DNA of 19,302 bases from NCBI GenBank assembly GCA_004154925.1, contig QJNS01000522.1, positions 1-19,302 on the forward strand, given 5' to 3'. The translations under genes were made by a program, and so were the position numbers. Below the pieces are notes generated by a model that was given only the letters and a program-made list of their open reading frames with translations, did not search any database and was not told the origin of the DNA. The stretch comes from Monosporascus cannonballus. Lineage: Eukaryota > Ascomycota > Sordariomycetes > Xylariales. This document shows, piece after piece, positions 1-8,661 of this stretch; the first letter of the stretch is position 1; each line of letters begins with the position of its first letter.

Positions 1-76
1 CTTGGATTCGAAGCATCTTAACTACCGCCATCATATCAGTCAAGGTGATTGAGTCAGAAGGCTTGGTCGCCGCCAT
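1..76 (-). CDS. Truncated N-terminus of an unidentified small fungal ORF
   Basis: On the minus strand an ATG at 76-74 opens a frame that stays open to the left edge, giving 25 residues that begin MAATKPSDSITLTDMM and continue with a short amphipathic stretch (AVVKML). Third codon positions favour C/G, as in real fungal exons. The ORF is cut by the window edge, so no domain can be named. The frame is also open upstream of the ATG as far as the end of the mobile element, so it could instead be the tail of the J-domain gene lying beyond that insertion. The residues resemble starts of short fungal proteins of unknown function, which is a weak impression only. Confidence 0.35.
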   Translation of the reverse strand, partial: MAATKPSDSITLTDMMAVVKMLRIQ

Positions 77-91
77 CGTGATTGCTGTCGG

Positions 92-516
92 TAGGGTTTG
101 CAATGGGTACCCAATGGGTACCCACGGACTACCCACGACCGTGGGTGGGTAACCGTGAGTGGTGTTGGCGTTTTCCCAAAAATACCCACGACTACCCACC
201 CACGGGTACCCGTGGGTATTTTTGAACGCGTACTAATCTGCGTACTAATCCGTATTTCCGTTAAAATATTCGCGCATATGGAGCTACGCATTAAAACGAA
301 ATGGTTAACCAATAAAAATTTCCATGTCCCACTTATATCGGGGACGTTATCGATATTATGGGTAATTTGGCATTTTGGGTACCCCCGAGTGGTTAGTCCG
401 TGGGTAATTTCATTTTACCCACGCATCCCTGTTAACCACCCACGTAAATTTTTACCCACCCACGGATACCCGTGGTAGGAAATTTTAGCGTGGGTGGGTG
501 GGTAGTGCAAACCCTA
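92..516. mobile_element. hAT-like non-autonomous element (MITE) with terminal inverted repeats
   Basis: The left end begins TAGGGTTTGCAAT and the right end, read on the minus strand from 516, begins TAGGGTTTGCACT. That gives a 13-bp terminal inverted repeat with one mismatch. Subterminal regions are crowded with short TACCCACG/GGGTACCC motifs in both orientations (about 105-215 and 375-505), as expected of hAT subterminal transposase-binding repeats. At 425 bp it has no transposase, so it would need one supplied in trans. The 8-bp flanks (84-91 and 517-524) do not match, so there is no clear target-site duplication; the element may be old or its flanks rearranged. The hAT assignment rests on TIR form and subterminal repeats, not on a transposase. 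Confidence 0.7.
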
Positions 517-925
517 TCTTAGCGCGAACATAAGTCCAGCACGTTCGTTCGTTATTTCCGGTTTCTGGCAGGAATGCGACGCCCACAATACCCTCGAAGT
601 CTTTAGGATCCAGCATACGGTACATTCCCTGTCTCTCTTGAATGTTACTTGTTTTGTTCGACATGTTGTAGGCCTTAGCTTTTGCGTCGTCGACCTCATA
701 AGCCATCCTAACACTGAGCTTATTAGGCCCGTCAACATCATGAAAGTATTTTAAGCCGTTGTACCCCATCGCTTGGGCACCACGTCGAAGGGAGGACGAA
801 TGGGCCAAAATCCCGAGCTCTTTATAAACCGCGTCATCTGTGCCGGCATCTTGCATAGTTACGTCCTCTGTAGCATTATTCCTGGAACCTCCTTGGGTAA
901 ATTTTTCTCGAGCCGATTTGGCTTT

Positions 926-975
926 AGTGGGGTTGGCTTAAGTGGGGTTAGCTTAAGTGGGTTTAGTTTGAATGG
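926..975. repeat. 15-bp tandem repeat coding (K/Q)ANPT-like units
   Basis: Three to four degenerate 15-bp units of the form AGTGGGGTTRGCTTA lie in tandem on the plus strand. Read on the minus strand in the J-domain gene frame they encode P-T-x-A-N units. Two copies have TAA at x (955-953 and 940-938) and the third has AAA (Lys). Since 15 is a multiple of three, copy-number change would not shift the frame. Confidence 0.65.
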
Positions 976-2167
976 GCTTCTTTTTAACGTATTCCTTAGG
1001 CAGCTTTAGCTTATCGAGTCGCTTCCGTAAAGGCTTCATGAGAAGCTCAGTCCACGCCTCTGGCCATTGATAAAGACCTCGCCTCCTAGTTTTCTCGAAG
1101 TAATCCTGCAGCGCCTGTATATCCTGTTGCACTTGTTAAGGTTAAGTCACCCCGAGCTTATAAGTTATCGCAATTGTCCGTTGCGTATATTGGCAAGCTA
1201 GTAATTTATAAGTAAGTACTATAAACATGTTAATATTGGGCATATTATTCGTTCGATTATCCTCCATGATAACCTTATTATATCGATCTAAAGCCTTGGT
1301 AAGCTCAGCTGCTTGGACAGGGCCGTCGAGATCCTTGAAGAATGGCCTAATAATCCTATCGCCCATATTAGCATGCAGTTTCTGTACTTTGTTCGAAGGA
1401 CGTAGATAATTCTCTTCCTTATCGTCTTCGCTGTCTGATTCGCCGTAATCTTCCATTACGTCATCACTATCACTGCTTTTATCGAACGCACCAGGAGCAA
1501 AGACCTCGTCGAAAGTATCCACGTCATTGGGAGGGGGATTATTCTTAAGAAAAGTATCGTGTTCCTTACGCTTCTGCCGGTCGCAAAGGGCATCAGCCGC
1601 GGAGTTGATAACTTAGTATTACTCAGCCCGAGTCCTGTCTAGACGGGAGCTGGAACGTACCTTTAATGCACTTCTCCGCGGCTTTATCCTTGTTTCGGTC
1701 CGGATGAATTTTAAGCACAAGTTTCTTTTGGGCTTTTCGGATCTGGCCTTCGTCGTCATTCTGTTTTATACCAAGCAGTTTGTAGAATGACGCTTGCTGT
1801 TTTATCAGTTTTAGTATGCAAGTTATTTCCTTCCGCTTCTACTAAGGGCTATAGCCATTCTTGGACTTGCTCTTGTCGTCTTCCAAGGCCTTGATGATTG
1901 CATTGCCAATGGTATCCATAATAACGTTACCATTGGACTCGATCAATTTGCTGATCTCTGTCACCTCTGTCTCAGAGGGGTCAGACGTTCTCTCCTTCTT
2001 GATTGCCTCCAGCACCTCGCTGAAGATGGTAGCTCGGCTACTATGGTCCGCCTTCAACTTAGCAACCGTCGACCGAGCCTCATCTAGAGTTTGCTGTTCG
2101 AGTTTTAATCGTGCACTGGCAGCTTCTCGTTCCGATATTGTCTTTAAGGCTGCGTGTAGTTCTTCCT

Positions 2168-2366
2168 GGGGCTCTTTCGGTGGATTATGAGGTGTGCTTG
2201 TCAGTTGTTTCGGGTGGTCACCGGCAGGAGACTCTTGTGGGGGGTTTTGAGCCTTCGCCATGGCCATCGGTCTGCTCCGGCGGGGGCTGGGACTCTTTCT
2301 GTTCATTATGAGGTGTGTCTGTCAGTTGTTTCGGGTGATCACCGGCAGGAGACTCTTGCGGGTCTT
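2168..2366. repeat. Direct duplication, about 65-75 bp copies offset by 121 bp
   Basis: The stretch around 2184-2240 (ATTATGAGGTGTGCTTGTCA and onward to ACTCTTG) recurs at 2305-2361 with few differences; matching bases are 121 apart. Because 121 is not a multiple of three, the two copies encode the same peptide motif (QESPAGDHPKQLT[D/S]TPHN) in different minus-strand frames. The six-C run next to the second-read copy (2239-2244) is where the two frames overlap. Confidence 0.75.
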
Positions 2367-2442
2367 CTTCGTCCTTTCCTTCGTATGTCGGTTTGGACAC
2401 AGACACTAAAGTCCCCGAGAGGGAGTTAAAATCAAAAGCCAT

Positions 2443-2663
2443 GGCTGCGATAATAAAACCTGGTACAGGGCTTGTTTCCGTTGCTTTCGTTCGGCGAGCC
2501 TTTATAATGCTCGCTTTTTAAAAATATCATCCCCTTTGGGGGGTTCCAGTACGAAACCGGACATCGTCTACTTGCGGCCTCCCTCCTGATCAAAATAGGA
2601 TTGAAAGCTTTCCGGGCATCTCGACCATAAAATCAGCCAGTTATCTCCCGTGACGAAGACGAT
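2443..2663. promoter_or_regulatory. Short divergent intergenic region
   Basis: The 221 bp lie between the start of the minus-strand J-domain gene and the start of the plus-strand coiled-coil gene, so any promoters must share it. A TATAAT string occurs at about 2503-2508. No operator or factor site can be assigned from sequence alone. Confidence 0.3.
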
Positions 2664-3405
2664 ATGCACGGCGGATCTTTGTCGACATTAGGCAACGTCA
2701 AGAAGAGCATTATGGTGCGTATCCTCTCCCGTATCGCGATAGTAGCTTGCTAAGACAGGGAAGGAATGCAAGCGAGAGTCACCCAATGCCGAGCCGCAAT
2801 CCCCTCTCTCGAGTAAAGTTTTAACCCGTCAAACTCTAGGTTCACGATTGTGTGCTACTCGGTTGGCTTGCGAGGAAGTATGTAAAAAGGTTCAGCACCT
2901 CCATGACGAACATGGCAGTCTTGTGCGGGAACAGCAAGCCCATATTGCCAATCTCCAGGCCATGTCAAACCAGCAGCACCAGGAAAATGAGATCCTTCAA
3001 GCCAAACTCCAAGAGCAGCAGACAAACTACAACCTAGTAATCGGCGACATGTTCCGCATTTGCGAGGAAAAACAGCGGATTTTAGAGGAACGTGACGAAG
3101 AGCGGTTCGAGAAGGAGTTCAACAGCATGATCCTTGCTCAATACCGAGACGAAACCACAGAGAAGCAAAATATAATTGAAGCAAAAGATGCAGAAATTGG
3201 AGCATTGGTGGAGGAATCGACAAGACTGAAGGCGGAACTCTACTCGATGCAGAATCAACGCTCTCATTATGATAACTGCATCAGGAAGGCGCCATCTGGG
3301 GTAAAGATGGACGGAGGCTTGGTAATGCAAGGGAACCTTGACGTACCGACCCTGAAGAAGCCGAAGAAGCGGCGCAGGCGTAATGGCAGGAAGGGGGCTT
3401 GTTAG
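2664..3405 (+). CDS. Coiled-coil protein with basic C-terminal tail, two exons
   Basis: The main exon (2773-3405) is open and encodes a long coiled coil, rich in Glu, Gln, Lys and Leu heptads (about residues 55-165). It ends in a basic cluster KKPKKRRRRNGRKG that resembles a nuclear localisation signal. No ATG fits at the front of that exon. An upstream exon from ATG 2664 to 2714, joined by an intron at 2715-2772 (GTGCGT donor, GCTAAG branch-like site, CAAG acceptor), restores a 227-residue product. I do not recognise a family. The product could be a structural or DNA-associated dimer; this is inference from the coiled coil and tail. The short first exon is the least certain part. It is divergent from the J-domain gene. 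Confidence 0.6.
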
Positions 3406-3711
3406 TACGCTGGGCGATTACAGCAACGCTTACGTGTGCCCATAGCAGGACTATGAGCCATGAGAATATATGCGTCTTAGTGTGGTAGACTTTCTTCTGC
3501 CGGGAATTGATTTGCTCCGGCCAGAAATGTACTGCGACTGCTTGAATGAGTTATACTATTCTCCATGTGCTGGCCGCTTTTGTCCTGCATCTGTGCCCTG
3601 CTTAACCTGTACTTAACCCCGCCGCACATTACCCCACATTAATTATTTAGAGGGGCTTTCAAGTACCTTACGGCCCGCCGCCCTGGCACCTATCTATCCC
3701 CTGTGAGAAAT
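3406..3711. other. Intergenic stretch without recognised feature
   Basis: This separates two plus-strand genes. I see no open frame of note, repeat or RNA gene. It probably holds the 3' end of the coiled-coil gene and the promoter of the triple-repeat gene; AATTATTTAG at about 3640-3649 is the only AT-rich patch. Confidence 0.3.
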
Positions 3712-4764
3712 ATGAACCGCCTAAAAGAGCCTTGTCAGCAGGCTGTCGCCAAAGGGCACGGGTGTGCAGCTGCTCCAAATGCCATTCAGGAGAGCGTTGA
3801 ATGCCTAACAGAGCCCACCCCGTCACTTCAAGAGATGATCATATTCGCAGAGCGCGAAGCTAGTGCTTACAAGAAAGAACTCGCATTCTGTAGGGAGGCT
3901 ATACGATTAGGCGATCATTTGCAGGAGGATGCACGATACATGAAGCAACTATTACGAGTCGCAATATGTAGCTTCCGCAAAGGCATAAGAGATGTCGAAC
4001 AGAAGAGGCGACATAACCGGACGCGAGAACAGCGCATCGACCGGGAAACCCACCAGTCCTCTCGTCCTGGAGATCCAACCATCACAAAAGTACACGAATC
4101 TTCAACGGCTATAGATGCTAATCAGAACGACCTAGAAGCTCCAAATACGGTGTCATCTGCTTTACCACTTAAAGAGAACATCAGATTGAAGGAGCAGGAG
4201 GTGCATCATTATAAGAAGGAACTTAAATTTGATAAGGAGGTTGGACGGTTGGGAGATCACCTCTTAAAAGACGTTCAATACGTGAGAGAACTATCGCACC
4301 TTGCAATCTGCAACTTCCGTAAGGGCTTGCAAGAGGTAGAGCAGGCGAGGCGACCAAACTGGAGTCCCGGACTTGAACGTGGCAGTCGGATAACATGCGG
4401 ACACCACGTCGCCCGGCAAACAGACTCGCTATCCCCTACCAGAGCCATAGACCGCCCTCCTCCCCCTCGCCCCATCGAGCAAGCCATCGCAAAGGCGAAC
4501 GGATTTTCAATTGCCATAGGTGCCATTCGGGAAAATCTCGAATCTTCCAAGTTGGAATCTGCCTTATCACTGAAGGAGATGGTCGCAGTAAAGAAGCAGG
4601 AGGCTGGCGCCTACCAAAACGAGCTGATATTTTGTAAGGAGGCTATACAACTTGGGGACCGTCTATTACAAGGTATTCAACGCGTGGAGGAACTATTACA
4701 ACGTGCAATTAACAACTTCGACGGGGGCAAGGGAGATATGGGTCAAGAAAGGCATCAGACCTGA
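3712..4764 (+). CDS. Unknown protein with three helical repeats of about 90 residues
   Basis: The frame is uninterrupted from ATG at 3712 to TGA at 4764, giving 350 residues and needing no intron. Three copies of one module are visible. Each starts with a Q-A-[VI]-A-K-like or related helix, then [SP]L[QK]E, a helix rich in Glu/Lys with YKKEL or YQNEL, then a core [AV]xxLGD[HR]L, and a last helix of the form ICxFRKGxxxVEQ. Cores lie near residues 66-71, 176-181 and 321-326. Linkers are Ser/Pro/Arg-rich. There are no membrane segments, signal peptide or catalytic motif. The repeat form suggests a scaffold or binding protein; no function can be given. Copies have diverged considerably, so the internal duplication is not recent. 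Confidence 0.65.
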   Translation: MNRLKEPCQQAVAKGHGCAAAPNAIQESVECLTEPTPSLQEMIIFAEREASAYKKELAFCREAIRLGDHLQEDARYMKQLLRVAICSFRKGIRDVEQKRRHNRTREQRIDRETHQSSRPGDPTITKVHESSTAIDANQNDLEAPNTVSSALPLKENIRLKEQEVHHYKKELKFDKEVGRLGDHLLKDVQYVRELSHLAICNFRKGLQEVEQARRPNWSPGLERGSRITCGHHVARQTDSLSPTRAIDRPPPPRPIEQAIAKANGFSIAIGAIRENLESSKLESALSLKEMVAVKKQEAGAYQNELIFCKEAIQLGDRLLQGIQRVEELLQRAINNFDGGKGDMGQERHQT

Positions 4765-5172
4765 CTCACTGGGCTTATTGTTCTGTCTTAGCCCTAATGG
4801 TGCAGTCCCTATATGGGAACTACATGCAACCACATCAGGTATCGCTTTCTCTCGCGGTATCGCTTTCTCTCAATTACAGTTACTTTTCTATGTACGAGGT
4901 ATCACTACTTTTTGATCGGTAGATAAATGCACTCCTTTAGTCACAAATACTTCTGTATAATCAGGGCCTCATACGGCAATATTGCTAAAATTTTGAAACG
5001 TCCCAGTAAGGTTGGAACTGGGAGATATCCTAGTATACAATCTGAATAATAAGATTATCAGGCCTCTTAGAAGAGCAACTAAAAGAGTAAAGGCTAAACG
5101 AGGGATTACATTAGTATCTTACTGATAGAGGTTTACTTTAGAAGATACAACTCCAGAGAAAACCAAAGAAAT
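4765..5172. other. Intergenic region between convergent genes
   Basis: About 400 bp between the 3' ends of the triple-repeat gene and the ferric reductase gene. It is AT-rich toward 4900-5150. Apart from a two-copy tandem repeat at 4838-4873 I see no gene or RNA. Confidence 0.35.
4838..4873. repeat. Two-copy 18-bp tandem repeat
   Basis: The 18-bp unit GGTATCGCTTTCTCTCGC at 4838-4855 is repeated at 4856-4873 with only the last two bases changed (AA). A looser third start, GAGGTATC, occurs at about 4895. It lies in non-coding DNA just downstream of the triple-repeat gene. Confidence 0.7.
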
Positions 5173-6955
5173 TCAAGCACCAGTCCCCCATCCTTCTTTC
5201 CCCGGAGTCCAGGGCTGGAAATCTAATCTCTCCAGGTGGATGTTTTTATCCCAGACGTCCTCTATCATGATGGCTCGAGTCGTCGCCGGGTTAGTGCATA
5301 TTACTCAGGGGTTAGCGGATACCAGGAAATCACAGCATCAAACATATAAGAAACCAACGTTCCCCCTTTGCGTCGCTTTATTTCTGAGGTAATGAGCTTA
5401 CCGGGACGCATTTTTTCGTAGCATAAAGTAATGCGGGCGTGATTCCCGATTTGTTTCACGGACCCTTCCGATGCTTTCGGTAACAGAAAACGTCCCCGAA
5501 TATATAGCCGCATGTCGAGGATTTGCATATGTTGTTAAACCATAGTTAAATAAATATTTTCTGATAATACTTACATAATTTTTATCTAGCCCAAGCATCT
5601 TATCCATCCAGGCTTTCACCTAATACCGATATTCTATGGGAGGTTAGCGTGAGTCGGAGCCGGTATGTGTAGAGCCGCTTACCCTCTGCACTTAACTCCC
5701 AGAACAAAGCAATTCTTTGTACCTTTGCTCGGCGTTGTGAATATAGGTCGAGCAGCTCCTTGATGTATGGTAGTTGGCCTGCGATACCGATATCAGTGGC
5801 AAATAAGAGGACTGTTCCGTATTGACCGAGTGGTAGAGTCCTGCCGTAGGGGCCCTCGATCAAGGCTTTGTACTCATGCTGCCTGTGCGTCAGAAGCTTC
5901 CTAGTGAAGCCTCGCCGGGGCTGGGTGAGCAGCACGATCACTTGTCGATCAGTCGTATCCGTATATGTCCAGCAGACTTGGAACGGGTGAAACTCAAAGG
6001 CTGAAAGAGCCGATAGACCCCATAAGCTGAGGTAAATAAATTGCCCTGCCGCAAACTCCCGTCGGCGCGCCATTCGTACGCGAATCTCTACACTGTCGCC
6101 CAGTTTCCGGACAGTGGCCTTACTTTGGCCCTTACGAGATGCGCTCGAGTAGGCGATATTGAGGAACCTGAGAAGTTTGGCAGAGACGAAAGTAGCACAG
6201 CAAAGCAAAAGGTACAAACGGGGTCTCTCATGAAATGGAGACGAGGGGAGATGAAACCATAGCGTAACCATAGTTGCCGAAGCTAATAACGTATGAAAGT
6301 TAGAGAAGAGCTCGAACATCCAGTGTTGAAGAAGGGAGGATACGGCGATTGCTCCGATAAAACAGGATGCCTGAGACGCCGTTAGCAGGAGTAGTAGTAG
6401 TAACGTTCAAACACTTACGAGAACTCCAGCAACGTCTCTTAAGGGTTCGTCCGTTTGTATTAGGGCAAGAACGGTATGTAAAACGATTTCAACGGTAAAT
6501 ATAGCCCCAAAACATGCGTGAAACTTAAAGTAGCGATCATGATGAATACCGCAGATGCTGGCAACGTAATTCATGTGCGCCCCCCAGGATAATGGTATAA
6601 GATTGATAAGGGTTACGTGCCCAAGGCGTCTTACCACCTCACTGATGTTGCCATTCCGGACACCGATGTACAGTCCGTTCACAACAACGAATGAACAAAA
6701 CAAAGCTGCCTCGTATCTCGATATGAGCGCCTGGCCAGGCAGCCAGGTGAGAGGTAAGGGACTGAATAGGAAGTTGAGGCGATGGCCAACCAGCTGGAAT
6801 ACAATGACCGCCCCTATGCAGGCTCCGTAGTACGCAGTTAGTTCCATGAAGGGCGAGATCGTGGGTAGAAACCTCGACCCGTGGTGAGGAGAAGGGGGGG
6901 TGGTCCTCCTCAAATGGCCAGCTGGGCTTTGACTCGTGGACGGATTTGTCCACAT
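5173..6955 (-). pseudogene. Ferric reductase (NADPH oxidase-like), five exons, disabled
   Basis: Likely start is ATG 6847 (opening MELTAYYG); an upstream ATG at 6955 is possible. Exons on the minus strand: 6847-6419, 6370-5683, 5633-5575, 5522-5348 and 5303-5173. They sum to 1482 nt, exactly 494 codons, which fits the family length. Membrane helices carry four histidines at about residues 110, 124, 169 and 183, the bis-haem pattern with spacing 14. FAD-binding HPFQV, then EGPYG and FATDIGIAGQLPYIKELL for NAD(P)H follow, and the C-terminus ends LERLDFQPW before a short tail. Family role: electrons pass from NADPH through FAD and haem to reduce external Fe(III). Three faults: TAG at 5622-5620 where Trp is expected, intron-3 acceptor ending CAA (5525-5523), and intron-4 donor AT rather than GT (5347-5346). 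A diverged but functional gene with alternative splicing is less likely. Confidence 0.85.
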
Positions 6956-7024
6956 TGCATTCCGGAATCGGACGTGAACGGAGGTATTAAAGTCCTCCCT
7001 CTGGCTTTAAAGCGCACTTCCACG

Positions 7025-7381
7025 ATGGTGACCAGCTCAGACGTTAACAAGCAGGTGAGCGCTGACACCATGACAACACCGGACAACACCATCGCCGCCG
7101 AGTCTCGCAGGGCTCAGACTCGCCACAGAATATTTGGCACCATCATTCACTGGCTTTATCTTGCCGGTTGCATCATGTTTCCGGGAGCGTTCGAATATCT
7201 AAACAGGTTAGGTGTTATCAACAGCTCTGCGATAAAGAAAGTGGTGCAGTTCGCTACCCGCAACATCCCATTCCTTTATGTCGCCACATTTTCAGGCTTG
7301 CTTAGTGGCCTTGGGCTAGTCTGGTTATGGTGGACCATTAGATATAATTACGTGTGGCTAGCCTGTCGTATATTCTTGTAG
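7025..7381 (+). CDS. Small two-helix membrane protein, unknown function
   Basis: ATG at 7025 opens 118 residues ending at TAG 7379-7381. A hydrophilic N-terminus of about 36 residues is followed by two hydrophobic segments (IFGTIIHWLYLAGCIMFPG and IPFLYVATFSGLLSGLGLV) separated by a charged loop, and by an aromatic patch (VWLWWTIRYNYVWL). An alternative ending exists: GTAGGT at 7378 could be a donor and CCCAG at 7419-7423 an acceptor (46-nt intron), adding a few residues up to TGA 7446-7448. I do not recognise a characterised family. It sits head-to-head with the ferric reductase gene; whether they are co-regulated is unknown. It may be a truncated relative of longer four-helix fungal proteins. 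Confidence 0.6.
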   Translation: MVTSSDVNKQVSADTMTTPDNTIAAESRRAQTRHRIFGTIIHWLYLAGCIMFPGAFEYLNRLGVINSSAIKKVVQFATRNIPFLYVATFSGLLSGLGLVWLWWTIRYNYVWLACRIFL

Positions 7382-7448
7382 GTCAACTCGCGTGGAAGAT
7401 ACGGACTCGGCTAAACTACCCAGTGCCCTAATGTACGCAAACCGTTGA

Positions 7449-8091
7449 TTGTCACACAACGCTTGCTGTCTACCGATGGATGGCGTGGTTCGTTGTCGGT
7501 GCTTTTTCTTTTTACTATTTCCCCTTCAAATTCGCATTGCGACCGATGATCAATGGGGGCCGGTTGGGAGGTGTAGGCGGTGTCCGCATTCAGGATGTAG
7601 TAGCCATGCTTCATTTTGCTAGGCAAACGAATAATAGCAGAATAAACTTGGGGTGATTACCCCGCCTTTTTGCGCGCTGGAATAGGTCTTCTGTAATCAA
7701 TCACAGTAGCGCTACTGCAAGCTAATCGTTAAATTAGCACCCCTAAATCGGCCTAAAGATATCCAATTATGGATTGAATGTGGCCAAAACGCGCCTACCC
7801 GTCCTTGCTGAGGATGATGGATTTGCTGTGAACTACTTGTGCCAATGTTAAATTTAGCCTTCAGCCTTGCAGCCAGAATAAGTACGGGAGGCCGGCTTTG
7901 CACTTACGATAAATAACAGACAGAATAAAAGCTAATGCATTCAATTTCGGACCGGCTGATATATAATAACACTATTACGTACCCCGATTTTCAAAAGGAT
8001 TTGCCGTATTAAATATCATCAGCCGCCTTTAACCAACTATATTGAGCAACATCTAATAGGAACCTTATTTCGATCCTGCCAGCGTTTCCGC
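7449..8091. other. Intergenic stretch, no supported gene
   Basis: It contains only short frames. A minus-strand frame overlapping its left end (7411-7626) has a few coding-like codons near its ATG but no recognisable domain. No tandem repeat, TIR or RNA structure stood out. The sequence becomes AT-rich toward 7900-8000. Confidence 0.3.
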
Positions 8092-8379
8092 ATGAACCGA
8101 GCGGAACAACCTGTACACAAAGAGAATATGGTAGCCATGCATGTCTATCGTTCAATTCATTCCTCTGATAGGGCATGGTCCTTCCGCACGATGTCCGTCC
8201 ACCAGAAGGCATCGCCTCGGTCGTCTTTTCGAAGCATTAGGAAAATGGTTCGCCGTTTCCGGGTTAAATGTTCTACATCTTTCGACACGTTCTACAAGAA
8301 GGTATTGCGGAGGAAAGGAACAGAAACAAGGGTAGGAGGAAAAGAAGACTGTTTCGACGACGACATCACTCTTTACTAG
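8092..8379 (+). CDS. Possible small basic protein (95 residues)
   Basis: ATG at 8092 opens a 95-residue frame ending at TAG 8377-8379. Codon wobble is C/G-leaning in the middle (the SFRTMSVHQ and FDTFYKKVLRR segments), as in real fungal exons. The product is Arg/Lys/Ser-rich with an acidic tail (DCFDDDITLY). It has no signal peptide, membrane segment or known motif. An opposing minus-strand frame of similar size lacks this codon pattern. It could be a true small gene or a chance frame. Confidence 0.35.
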   Translation: MNRAEQPVHKENMVAMHVYRSIHSSDRAWSFRTMSVHQKASPRSSFRSIRKMVRRFRVKCSTSFDTFYKKVLRRKGTETRVGGKEDCFDDDITLY

Positions 8380-8661
8380 CCTTATGTATCGTTTAACAGT
8401 GTTTAGAAGAAAGGGGAAAGATAAGTTATATGGATAATGGTTATAGGGGGATTTGAATATATCTTGCAAGTCTCCTTTAAATACGTGCAGAATTTGGGTT
8501 TTTACAAATCAACGATAAATAATAGAAAATATTCCTCGCCATTTCCTAGGAAGTTGCCAACACTTTACGTAATCTGAGGTTTCCCATTTTTTACACCATA
8601 ACCAACATAAAATCAAATATATACCCCCATCCCCCAGGCTACCAAATCTGATGGACACTGT

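Larger units (their letters stand above)
517..2442 (-). pseudogene. Decayed coiled-coil/J-domain (DnaJ-like) protein gene
   Basis: Read on the minus strand from ATG at 2442. First comes a hydrophilic region with a duplicated motif QESPAGDHPKQLT, then a predicted coiled coil (about 2190-1860), then a J domain at about 1790-1545. The J domain reads FYKLLGI, has the diagnostic HPDRN loop, and ends RQKRKEHD like the fourth helix of J domains. An intron at 1660-1612 (GTACGT donor, TAAG end) splits the domain, and a likely second intron lies at 1219-1124. J domains stimulate Hsp70 ATPase; partners here are unknown. Breaks: tandem TAG codons at 1844-1839 just before the J domain, in the same frame as both sides; TAA codons at 955-953 and 940-938; and a one-base frame conflict near the C6 tract at 2239-2244. 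The frame then stays open to the hAT element, which probably truncates it. Confidence 0.7.

Noticed and set aside
98..478. 126-residue plus-strand frame inside the terminal-repeat element
   Set aside because: It reads through the subterminal repeats and the TIR, has repeated TH/PR dipeptides from the repeat itself, and no transposase motif.
84..524. 8-bp target-site duplication for the hAT-like element
   Set aside because: GCTGTCGG on the left and TCTTAGCG on the right do not match, and shifting by a base or two does not help.
6910..7092. 60-residue minus-strand frame between the ferric reductase and membrane protein genes
   Set aside because: It overlaps both starts on the opposite strand and has no motif; it is a shadow.
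7411..7626. 71-residue minus-strand frame
   Set aside because: The first 20 codons look mildly coding, but the rest does not, and no domain, intron or neighbour supports it.
8152..8469. 105-residue minus-strand frame opposite the small basic ORF
   Set aside because: Its codon pattern is poor, and the opposing plus-strand frame explains the region better.
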